A stretch of DNA of 50,184 nt from Globomyces pollinis-pini (lineage: Eukaryota; Chytridiomycota; Chytridiomycetes; Rhizophydiales; Globomycetaceae), in NCBI GenBank assembly GCA_025399215.1, contig MU621217.1, positions 1 to 50,184 on the forward strand, written 5' to 3'. Below are positions 10,974 through 20,264 of the stretch, piece by piece (the first letter of the stretch is position 1; each line of letters opens with the position of its first letter). The notes below the pieces were generated by a model. That model made no database searches and was not told the DNA's origin. It was given only the letters and a program-made list of their open reading frames with translations. The position numbers were made by a program, and so were the translations under genes.

Positions 10974-11491
10974 TGATTTTTTTCGTATCTCCTGTTTATG
11001 AATAAAAACTGCTACCGACCATGAATGATTGTACTGTGAATGCTTGTTGATGAGGAATTTGCTATTGAATCTTGTGGTTGGTATGATTGAAAATAGTATC
11101 AATGCTTTTCGTGATATATATCAATAGGTTTTACCAACATAGTAACATACTTGGTTTTGAACTCATCAAACGACTGGTTTAACACTCCAAGTTTGGTATA
11201 ACGAACAACGCGAACCATAGTTAAACGTCAGTAACAAGTTAATAACTTTGAGTGATTTTGGAGAATCAAACACATAACGATGCCCTTAAATTAAAGAGTA
11301 ATGATCATTAATATGACAAGTCCGTCCAATTTAAACAACAATTACCCTGTCCAATCCCTGATCAAGATCTGGTTTGGTATAGTTTCCAATTTAAACATTT
11401 CATAGTGTCTTCCAATCATCCATCGTACATTTTCAAATCCCGATCTATGTTACACCTTTGCTATCCAACTTCACACTTTTCACCAATTTTC
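10974..11491. other. Intergenic, UBA3 to sterol dehydrogenase
   Basis: About 520 AT-rich bases downstream of UBA3 and upstream of the next + strand gene. There is no open frame of note, tRNA-like fold or clear repeat. It should hold the UBA3 3' end and the dehydrogenase promoter. An in-frame GTG-led extension of the next gene from 11405 is not supported by an ATG. Confidence 0.6.
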
Positions 11492-12682
11492 ATGACAGTC
11501 ACTTTAACACCGGAAGACCATTATTTAGTCATTGGTGGATCAGGATTCTTGGGAAAAGTGATTTGTAAAATGTTACTGGATCGACATGAAGTAGTATCCA
11601 TCTTTGATCTTCATGCATCAAATGTGGATCCAAGGTTAAAAGAATGTATCATTGGGGATATTTCAAAACCGGAAGATGTATCAAGAGCTTGTAAAGATAA
11701 AACTGTTGTTATTCATACTGGTAATGATATCAATAGTTGATTTTATTGTAGCTTCTCCTGTTCCTGGGAAATTCCCAAATTCAGTATATTTTAAAGTCAA
11801 TGTGGAAGGAACTCGAAATGTGATTCATGCATGTATGGAAAACAATGTGCCGAAATTAGTATATACATCAAGTGCTAGTGTTACTTATGATGGAACGGAT
11901 TTGGTGAATGCAACTGAAAAATTGGCTTACTGTAAAGTACATATGGATGTATACAATGAAACAAAGGTTAATTGATTATAAATGGTAACAATAAGGCACT
12001 TGGTGAAGCTGAAGTGATCAAATATAACGGTCAAAATGGATTGGCTACATGTGCATTACGTCCATCCGGAATATTTGGACCTGCGTAAGCAAAACCGTTT
12101 GTCTAATTCCAAGAGATACACAAGCTTCATATGGTGTGGTTGAAGCTGCCCGAAAGGGAAATTGGAGGATAATGATTGGAGACAATCAGAGTTTATTTGA
12201 CTTGACTTATGTTGACAATGTTGCTCATGCAGTAAAGATATGGTGACTCACTTTTAGCATATTTTGGCAGCAGATAAACTGGCATTAAAAAGTGCCATAG
12301 ATGGACAAGTAATTATATCAATTTATAACACTAGATATTCACTATCACAAATGATCAACCAATCTTGTTTTGGGATTTTCCCAAATACTTTCACAACCAT
12401 TTAGGTTATCGTGAAACTCAAACGATTCAACTACCTACCACGATTGGATATCTATTGGGAGATCTAATGGACTTTTTCACATGGATCTTGAAACCTATCG
12501 TTGAAATCAATCCAACCTTGAGTCGGTTCAAAGTGAAAATGATCAACAGTAATCGATTTTATGATATTTCCAAGGCAAAGGAAATATTGGGATATAAGCC
12601 TATAGTGTCACTTGAAGATGCATTTAGAATCACTGCAGATTATTGGAAACATAATGGCTATGCGGTGAAATCTAATCAATAA
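11492..12682 (+). CDS. ERG26: 3-beta-hydroxysteroid / C-3 sterol dehydrogenase (ERG26-like)
   Basis: Extended short-chain dehydrogenase that oxidises and decarboxylates 4-carboxysterols in C-4 demethylation of ergosterol precursors, at the ER. Five tiny introns: 11721-11751, 11967-11995, 12085-12113, 12232-12257 and 12309-12334. The spliced protein is about 345 aa. It has the Rossmann loop GGSGFLGK near the N-terminus, HTASPVPG, NVEGTRNVIHAC, SSASVTYDG, the catalytic YNETK (YxxxK), LRPSGIFGP, DLTYVDNVAHA and ITNDQPILFWDF. The last two blocks are typical of ERG26 rather than of plant reductases. The C-terminal exon carries hydrophobic residues (TIGYLLGDLMDFFTWIL) that may help ER membrane association. 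Start set at 11492, 15 codons before the loop. Convergent with the membrane protein gene, 60 bp apart. Confidence 0.87.
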
Positions 12683-12742
12683 AATGAAGGTGCTACAACA
12701 AATATTGAAATTATTCTATTATAGTTTATTATATTAAATACA

Positions 12743-13747
12743 TTAGTAGGTTTTTTCAACAGTCAAATCTTCAGATACAACAAAATCATTCATGAAATCT
12801 GCAACTTGTTGAGAAACCCCAATGCTATCATCTTTAAAGGTATTGTGAGGGGCATGTAGTTTCATAGACCGGTTATTCTCTATCACCGACGTTAGATCGG
12901 GAATCTTTGGATATTCAAGCATATGTCGTAATAAACTATCATAACGTAAGTTTAATCTAGCACGTAATACCATTGTAAGGCATGATACGGCACTATCAAA
13001 CAGTAATGGTATTCCAAAGGTAATTAGAAACTTCAAGATGATATCTAATGATAATATTATCCAAATGAGAATGTAATCAAACCATAAATCTTTATGATTG
13101 TATCGACGAACTTTTTTCCAATCTTTCTTGATAGATATAGATGAACTCTTTGTATCATTAGATGAATTATTTGATTCTTCATTAGTGAAATCCTTAAAGG
13201 TGACATCTCCAACACGAATCAATAATTTCATATCTGTGTACACTGCCAATGTTTCTGTAATGATCACCAAGACAATATTCAATGGTTTATAATATTGGGT
13301 ATTGTAAGGGGATTGGTTAATAGCCATTATAAATGGATCTATGGTCCATACTGCAAAATAAATGGGTATCAACGTGAATAGTGGAATCAAATAAAAGAAT
13401 CGATAATATTTTAAAATGGTTCTGTAAATCTTCATATCTGGAAATGCTACTCGTAATCTAAAAATGGTATTATGATTAATAATCACCAATCCAAATTGTA
13501 TACAACCAAATAATGGAATTGACAATAAATTCTGTCCAATCATTGGTAAAACACCTGGATAAGCGATCATGGAAGATATAGCTTGAATGGCTAAAATCAA
13601 TAACAATACTGTTTGTCTATCAGTATCATTTTTTAAACTGAATTTTATAGGATGGTCTTGTAAGGCTTGGAAGGTTAGACAGAGATTCATTCCTGTAAAT
13701 CCTGATCCACCTGAAAGTGATATCGACCTAAACGTGGAATTGGACAT
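12743..13747 (-). CDS. Multi-pass membrane protein of unknown function
   Basis: A single exon, 334 residues, ATG at 13745-13747. There are at least five hydrophobic helices: LLILAIQAISSMIAYPGVLP, LLSIPLFGCIQFGLVII, a FFYLIPLFTLIPIYFAVW helix, PLNIVLVIITETLAVYTDM and IWIILSLDIILKFLITFGIPLLF, with a likely sixth near SAVSCLTMVL. A polar Ser/Asn/Lys loop of about 35 residues lies between the fourth and fifth. The spacing resembles fungal seven-helix-like or sensor membrane proteins but I cannot assign a family. The C-terminal 60 residues are soluble and polar. Confidence 0.65.
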   Translation of the reverse strand: MSNSTFRSISLSGGSGFTGMNLCLTFQALQDHPIKFSLKNDTDRQTVLLLILAIQAISSMIAYPGVLPMIGQNLLSIPLFGCIQFGLVIINHNTIFRLRVAFPDMKIYRTILKYYRFFYLIPLFTLIPIYFAVWTIDPFIMAINQSPYNTQYYKPLNIVLVIITETLAVYTDMKLLIRVGDVTFKDFTNEESNNSSNDTKSSSISIKKDWKKVRRYNHKDLWFDYILIWIILSLDIILKFLITFGIPLLFDSAVSCLTMVLRARLNLRYDSLLRHMLEYPKIPDLTSVIENNRSMKLHAPHNTFKDDSIGVSQQVADFMNDFVVSEDLTVEKTY

Positions 13748-14056
13748 TTTAAAAAAAAGACAAAAATTGATTTGGTTTTGAATGACTGCTTTTGGATTTT
13801 GTATTTATCAATTTGGAACGTTACACAAGCACCTTTTCGATAATAAATCCACTGAATGGGACTAAATGAATATTTAACCGCTTAAAATTGTTTCGAGTTT
13901 GTTTAGAAACAACAGTCATGTAGGAAAAAAGGTCGAAAAAGTCAAGGTGTTATCGGGATAATGAGAATTGAAGAACTCCATGTGCCATTTATATTAGCAC
14001 CTCAAAATCAGTAACCTGAATTAATTGGACAAAATGATTACAATTGTATTAGCAAG
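13748..14056. other. Intergenic, membrane protein to CHIP
   Basis: About 310 bases between two - strand genes. It should carry the membrane protein promoter and the CHIP 3' end. No repeat, RNA gene or frame was seen. Confidence 0.5.
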
Positions 14057-15764
14057 TTAATAATCAATAGCCCATCCATGACCATCTAAATACGTTTCAA
14101 TAGATTCTACCATAAACAAACATGGAATACCTTTAAGTGCCAAATTCGGATAGAGGTCGGATTCGACAAGAGGTTGACGTGTAAGAGGATCAAATGGACC
14201 AATCACTCGCAGGTGTTCGAGGATTTCAGTTTTGTCGTACCTAAAATTAGGTGTGGAGATTGTTACGTGATGCCGGAGGGTGAGATGACGGGATCAACCA
14301 TGATTTCGAATGAGATCTACGTGTTAGCAAGTTGTGATTAATCGAATATCTTTGATGAGTTTAATTGGATGATGCCACTCGTGCTATTGACATGGACATA
14401 TTGTGATAGTAAGTAATTCCTCAGGTTTATATGATGGAATTATTGAAAAGGATAATATTTGAGAGACAGTTTTACTGATAGGGATTATGAAGGGAGTAGT
14501 ACCTTTCCGGTGTAGTAATCTGGAACAGGAGGACGTTTAGCAGCCACATGCTCTGCATCTAGCAACAACGAGTCTAGTTGAGTCAAGAGATCGTCCTATA
14601 GTCAGAGAATATATGATACATGGTCTATATCGTGTAAATTTATTTGGTCCGAATTTGAATCTATTTTTGAGTTGTTTGGGTGTATTCTGTAGTTTACTTT
14701 TATTTTCTTCATTGTTTGTTTGCTCTTGTTGATATTCATGATTGATTTTATTTTGTTGAGATGAATTTTCTATAGTTGTATGATGTTCGCCTATATAGTT
14801 GAATTCTATGCAGTTTACCAGGATGTTCAGTATCCATATGCGCGCTATTTGCTTGATCAGCTAACTCTGTTGACTGATTGTTGTTTGATCCTGATTGATT
14901 CACACTGCCTGTTAGTTATGAGCTTTAAAACAAATGAAGATTCGTCAACATTTAGGTGTAGATTCCATGCAATTTTATATAGATTTACAATATAGGTAAT
15001 TATTATCTATAGTGATACTGTAAAAGAGTGGTGACAATCCGCAATAGTATTGACGTAACAGATGCAGATTTTAAATAAGTAGAGAATGCAAGTATAATGA
15101 TTACTGACAGCGTTTAATGGTGCAACAACAATGTTGAAGATGTGATATTTTGTGAGTAGATTACCTAGCGCGATGAAAATTGACCAAAGCAACGAGTTTT
15201 GAGTAAAGGTTTTGAGATTCTAAACGACGAAGGTTATCTAAGAGTGAGAGAGACAAGGAAACCATCGAATTCCCAGACGACTTTTCTAGCATTCCGATAA
15301 GCTTGAGCGATTTCGACTGCCAGAGGAAGTTTATCGTTTATAGCCAGATGATAAGCTTAGATTAGAAGAAGGGCATACCAGTTCTAAAGTGTGATAGAGA
15401 TTTGTGCAAAGCGAGTCTAGTATTGTTGAACAGATAGCATTGAGCTAGCTAAAAGAGAGTCAAATAGTAATTGAATACATAGTAATGAGGTTTAACTATA
15501 TGTTATTGAATTGAAAGATACCCGCATTATTATTTAAATCGATAGCTTTTAAACAATCTGCTATACAATTTGAATAATTTAGTAATTTAAAGTAGGATAT
15601 AGCTCTATTTGAGAAGTATATATGATTTAAAGGGTCTAATATCTATTTTTAGTATTAATGAATACGATAGCATTTGAGTAATGAGTGATAGCTTTAGAAT
15701 AATTTTGAGAAGAGAAATACGAGTTTCCCAATAATTTTTCTTGGACTGCTTTATCCGAATTCAT
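14057..15764 (-). CDS. STUB1: CHIP/STUB1-type U-box E3 ubiquitin ligase
   Basis: Co-chaperone ligase: its TPR domain binds Hsp70/Hsp90 tails and its U-box ubiquitinates clients. Starts at the ATG in 15762-15764. TPR exons read KLLGNSYFSSQNYSKAITHYSNAI, then LDPLNHIYFSNRAISYFK, a 17-nt exon encoding KPHYY (giving VKPHYYLAQCYL) and AYHLAINDKLPLAVEIAQAYR. A helical NLRRLESQNLYSKLVAL stretch follows. After a Gln/Asn-rich linker comes DDLLTQLDSLL. The U-box reads [67 protein letters not shown] and ends IDY, as in CHIP. About a dozen introns: most tiny, two long (about 14310-14509, and about 14890-15160, which I could not fully resolve). The last, 14107-14130, is a stop-free 24-nt intron. Shares its upstream region with cystathionine gamma-synthase. 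Confidence 0.87.
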
Positions 15765-15787
15765 TTCCAATTACCAAATAAAGTAAA

Positions 15788-15863
15788 AGTATCCAATCAA
15801 AGTAGTTGAAAGTATCCAATCAAAGTAGTTGAAAGTATCCAATCAAAGTAATTGAAAGTATCC
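15788..15863. repeat. 23-bp tandem repeat, 3.3 copies
   Basis: Unit AGTATCCAATCAAAGTAGTTGAA at 15788-15810 and 15811-15833, then at 15834-15856 with one change (GTAATT), then a partial AGTATCC. It begins 24 bp upstream of the CHIP start codon and lies in the divergent promoter shared with cystathionine gamma-synthase. Each unit holds CCAAT and ATCAAAG, so it may multiply a CCAAT-type site. Confidence 0.85.
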
Positions 15864-15880
15864 TTATTTTGATGGATGGA

Positions 15881-15941
15881 TTAGGGTTACTTAGGGTTGT
15901 ATGGATGGATAATTTGGGTTTCTTAGGGTTATGTTAGGGTT
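15881..15941. promoter_or_regulatory. Cluster of four TTAGGGTT boxes
   Basis: TTAGGGTT occurs at 15881, 15891, 15923 and 15934, with a related TTGGGTTT between, in the middle of the divergent CHIP / cystathionine gamma-synthase promoter. TTAGGGTT is the consensus bound by Tbf1-type Myb factors in fungal promoters and is also the telomere repeat of many fungi. Regulatory use is inferred; an interstitial telomere remnant is the alternative. Confidence 0.5.
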
Positions 15942-16023
15942 ACATGGTGATGTGTTACTTGCTGTAAAGTGATGGTGGATAAATTCTACTCGAATTAATT
16001 GTAATTTACCAACTACCAAAACA

Positions 16024-17771
16024 ATGGATCAACTACAAACAAAGTGTTTACACTCGGACTCTAAAATTAAATTCGAATCTTCAGATGTATCAGCCCCAAT
16101 TCATATTTCAACTACTTTTAATTATCATGAAAATTATAATTATAATCAAGCTGTAAATCGTAATCTATCACCTTATCCTATCATAAATAATAACGAAACT
16201 ACAAGTAATGATAATGCCCATATCTACTCTCGTGATTCAACTGAAACTAGAACGAGACTAGAATCAGTACTAGGTGCATTAGAAAATGGTACCACTCATT
16301 TATCTCACTCTTTTAGGTATATTAACCATAACTCATCATAGCACATGCTGTTACTTACTCGTCTGGATTGGCTGCTATCTTTGCTCTCCTGCAACACGTT
16401 CAACCTCTCGTATCTTGATCCCCTTAACCGTAGCATATCATCATGTCCAAAGAAGGTTATCATGGAACACACGGTGTTGTTGATCTCTACTGCAAGAACA
16501 GAAACGTTAAAATTGACTTTTATGATACTGTACCTGGTTACGATATCTTTAAGACTATCAAGAAAGGTCTTGTCTTGTTAGAATCCCCTCAAAATCCAAG
16601 AGGTGAGGTCGTCGATCTTGAAGCAATCGTGCCTTTGTTATCGGACAATGTCGTCGTTGCTGTCGATGCTACTTTTGCACCTCCCCCTCTACAGTCTTTG
16701 CTCTCTCATGGTAAGTTTCCTATCATTCATAAACACTTAAAGTGTCGATGTTTTCCTTGAAAAATTTCTCCTGCATATTACCAATGTGTTTTATCAACAA
16801 AACATTTCTGCGTTTGTGTCTTTCACTGTCAAACACCACAATTGCATTTCTCGTTCTTTCTTCAATCCTTTTCCCCAATTCTTACTTTTTGATATCATTG
16901 TCAATATTACTTTATATCTTTATCACACTGAGCTCACCCACTAACTTCTGTAGGTGTCGACATCGTCATGCACAGCACTACAAAATCGCTCGGTGGTCAT
17001 TCCGATTTACTGGGAGGTGTCTTGATGACGAAGAGTAAAGATGTTTATGAACAGGTGAAGTTTTACTTCAAATTAATTTGTTAGTTGTTGCATGATCGTA
17101 TGTTCTTGGGATCTGTTATGGGTAACCTCGAGTGTTGGTTACTTCTTCGAAGGTATTTAAAACAATTTCATATTTGTGTTTTTAATGCACTGGAAGTTAC
17201 TTTTTTAAATCTTATATTCATGACAATCACCAAAGGTGCTTAATTTCATATCTCACTAGCACTGAAAGTGCAAAAGCCCTCCATAACCCCCCAAAATGAA
17301 TTTACTAACGTTAAAGGTAAGTGATACTCAATTAACATTAGTCTCCGAACCCTCAAGATCCGAGTTCTCCAACAATCACAAACAGCCACTCAACTCACCA
17401 CCTGGCTTACCTCAAACTCAGAACCATGTCTCTCCATAATTGCCAAAGTCCACCATGCATCTATCCCAACACACCCCGGCCATGACGCCTACCTCCGTCA
17501 AGGCACTTCCAACTTCCCCTCCGTCCTCTCCATCGATTTCATCACCCACAATCATGCCCGACTCATCTGTTCCCACCTCCGCCTCTTCCACAATGCAACC
17601 TCCCTCGGTGGTGTCGAATCCCTCATCGAATGGCGTGCCGCCGTCGACCCTAAAATCGACCCTAGACTCTGTCGTGTCAGTATCGGGTTGGAAGAATTTG
17701 TAGATCTACAATCAGATCTTCGACTTGGATTTCTCAAAGTTTTGCAATTGGTCGGTGATCATCAACCTTAA
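16024..17771 (+). CDS. Cystathionine gamma-synthase-type PLP enzyme
   Basis: Cys/Met-metabolism PLP enzyme of transsulfuration, about 430 aa. Exons: 16024-16288, 16342-16409, 16434-16711, 16955-17055, 17085-17152 and 17342-17771 (edges approximate by a base or two). Motifs: APIHISTTF, YSRDSTETRTRLESVLGALE, AVTYSSGLAAIFALL, GYHGTHGVVDLY, VVAVDATFAPPPLQ, the PLP lysine in HSTTKSLGGHSDLLGGVL, then GSVMGNLECWLLLRSLRTL. These match the fungal gamma-synthase/beta-lyase branch, not bacterial MetB; the exact reaction is not settled by sequence. Two introns are composite chains (16289-16341 and 17153-17341) and one is a long 243-nt intron. Codons end mainly in C (CTC, TCC, GTC), unlike most neighbours but like RPL38, suggesting high expression. 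Confidence 0.88.
16289..16341 (+). other. Composite intron, two tandem units (28 + 25 nt)
   Basis: The intron that joins ...GALEN to AHAVTYSSG consists of two complete intron-like units with nothing between: 16289-16316 (GTACC...TTTTAG) and 16317-16341 (GTATA...CATAG). Each has the length and ends of the ordinary tiny introns here. Removing the first unit would regenerate a 5' splice site at the same exon edge. Confidence 0.65.
17153..17341 (+). other. Composite intron (164 + 25 nt)
   Basis: The long intron between LLLR and SLRTL ends with a unit of ordinary size, 17317-17341 (GTAAGTGATA...CATTAG). It directly follows a 3' splice-like end, ACTAACGTTAAAG, whose CTAAC looks like a branch site. 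The AG|GT junction lets the two parts be spliced one after the other. Confidence 0.5.
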
Positions 17772-17957
17772 ACTCTATCCATTACTCTTTACGATTTTGT
17801 TTCAATAAATCATATCTTTTTCATCACAAAAGTATTGTAGAATTACATACAAACAATAAATGTTGTCACCAACCATATATTTCAAACTACATCAATGACA
17901 CAAACAACAAAAACCATTCAAATCAAAACATGAATGGAATGAAAAAAAAAAAGATTT

Positions 17958-19874
17958 TTATTTAGCAACCATGGTTAATCCATCAAGGAATCCAGCAGTT
18001 ACATCACTAATAATCGATCGGTCTGATACAGAAGCAGCAGTTCCATAGATGGCCGCCATTTCTCCATCACCGGCCTTTGGATTGGCCAGTACGGTCTGTA
18101 CGGCTTCTTCAATATCCGCAATCATCTTATCAACAACAGGTACCGTCAGTAACGTAAGACAGATATGGATAGAGGACGGGAATTGAAGTGCATTGAGATG
18201 GTAATGTTTTTTGGAGAGTAATTCGTTGATGGCATAGATGTTGATTGGTGATTTGGCTTTGAAAGCTACGACACTCAAGATTGGATCGCCTATTAATTCA
18301 AGTTGTGGAATTCGTGAGATTCTAATGTTTAATTTTGATCATTTACCCATCTTTGAGTTTACGAGTGGCTGTGACGATTTTCTTGGTGGCAGTTACATAC
18401 CCTTCCAATCCCATATGTAACATGGCAGCCCAGCATCCTGCAGATAAGGAGCCGGGTCGTGAACCAGCCATTGAAGGGGATCCATAAACACCACCTGTAT
18501 GTTAGTGTCAAAGAAATGTCTACCTGGCCAATCGGTTGTAATGAAATACTGATATTTACGTAATTCTTTGGTACGATACATTACTACCGATGTTCCTATT
18601 ACAGATCAATGCTTAAAATAGTACCTTTTGGAGCAAATCCGTATTTATGAGGGTCGCATGAGATTGCTGTCACTCCTTCCACACGGAAATCAGTTTGGTA
18701 CGGTAATGGATACCCAGCCTTTTCCATGAATGGAACGATAAAACCACCCTAACATGATAAATGAAGCGCGATATACCAAGCAAGAATCCACATGTAATCC
18801 AATATTGTGTTTCAAAGCAAGTTTAGCTAATTCCGGGATATTATCCATAATTCCATGAGGGAAACCTGGAGTTGATCCTACCAACATAATAGTATTGGAA
18901 TTGATAGCCGATGCCACCTACAATAAACACAAAATATCATGATTTACTTTTTGAATATCCACTTGACCAGTGACTTCCGAAACCGGAATATGAACAATCT
19001 TGACACCAAAATAATTCGAACCTTTATCAAATGCAGCATGTACAGTCACAGGGACGACCCTAAACCATCAAAAAATATAAAATACATTTCAGGTTCAGTA
19101 ATTCCTTTAGTAGCCAAAGCCCAATCACGATGTGTTTTAATACTCATCAGAATACTTTCACTACCACCACTTGTGATGGAACCACAAGTGTTACTATCAC
19201 CATGATACACTAACCCATCAATTAAAAATTAAGATACTATTCAACACCATGGAAATGATTTCGGATTCCATTTTACGAATGCCAGGGAAAATTTCAGGAT
19301 GTAATGGCTATATATGAACTTTGATGTAAAAATACATTAGCAACAACGAAACGACTATAAGCTTCCGTGATAATTTTCGATAATTCATCTCCACCATGAT
19401 AAATCGCACCAGATACTTTCCCATCTTTCCAATTCACCTACCATGAATATTAAATATCCTTACATGACCCATATCCAAATGTTGATCCAATTGTTTGATT
19501 AAATCGGATTTCCCAACAGAAGTAGGTGGTAATTGTTGATATTGTGGTTGATTGGGGTAACTAATAACCATACCTTTTTGAATAGAATCAACTGCTTTTT
19601 TGATTTCATTTTTGACAAGTGATTCAGTACCAGGTATATTTGTTCGAGCAAATCGAATCAATTTCTAGAATAATTTGGTAAGTTTTGAAGGATTTCATAC
19701 TTGAACTATGGAAGTATATGCAAGTTGACAAGTTCCCAATAGACCATACAATTTGATATTTTTATAGCTACGAGTAATAGTTTTGTAAATGAATAGAGCT
19801 AATAGAACATTTTTTAGCATAACGACAGAGGATCGTTGGTTCAACGCCGTTAATCCCACTAGTATTTGTTGCAT
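17958..19874 (-). CDS. DPL1: Sphingosine-1-phosphate lyase
   Basis: ER membrane PLP enzyme that cleaves phosphorylated sphingoid bases to an aldehyde and phosphoethanolamine, the exit from sphingolipid metabolism. ATG at 19872-19874. Tiny introns about 25-37 nt long separate about 11 exons. An N-terminal hydrophobic segment ([12 protein letters not shown]) is the likely anchor. Then come [103 protein letters not shown], the PLP lysine in [33 protein letters not shown] and [21 protein letters not shown], all in family order. About 535 residues; complete. Convergent with cystathionine gamma-synthase, about 190 bp apart. Confidence 0.92.
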
Positions 19875-20264
19875 TATGAGGTTTTTTTTTGTTTGATGGC
19901 CAAGAAACTAGAACTGGCTTAAATACTACAAGGACCCGGTCCGACAAAAACCCTTCTTTGTACTAATGTGAGAAATTAAGGGGTCATGACCCCTGAATGC
20001 TTTGTGAACACTAGAAATTGGTCTGAACAAACACTTCAACTTGCAGTGTTCATTGGTTACGTACGCTTATAGAGACTCGATCTAATCTTGCTTCCCTCGG
20101 GCTTTGGCCGGTCCGGATTCAGTTTGAAGTAGAATTGTACACCCCAATGTGGTACATTCATGTTCGATTCAATCTGGTCTAATCATAAAAGCATGACACA
20201 CCACTTTATCATAAAATATTCATCAATGCATTTTTATAAGGCAAATTTTTATTCAACAACCATA
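19875..20264. promoter_or_regulatory. DPL1 upstream region with a perfect palindrome
   Basis: About 390 bases between calnexin's 3' end and the lyase start, both on the - strand. A perfect 16-bp palindrome AGGGGTCATGACCCCT lies at 19979-19994, about 105 bp upstream of the lyase ATG. CCGGTCCG occurs twice, at 19936-19943 and 20108-20115. These are candidate sites for dimeric factors; the factor is unknown. No gene or RNA was seen. Confidence 0.45.

Noticed and set aside
15881..15941. Chromosome end or telomere fusion
   Set aside because: Only four imperfectly spaced TTAGGGTT units with unrelated bases between, and gene-dense sequence on both sides.
17552..17737. - strand open frame inside cystathionine gamma-synthase
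   Set aside because: Overlaps the last coding exon of a clear PLP enzyme; C-rich codons there open the opposite frame by chance.
18939..19205. + strand frame of 88 codons within the sphingosine-phosphate lyase locus
   Set aside because: Runs antisense to lyase exons that match the family motif by motif.
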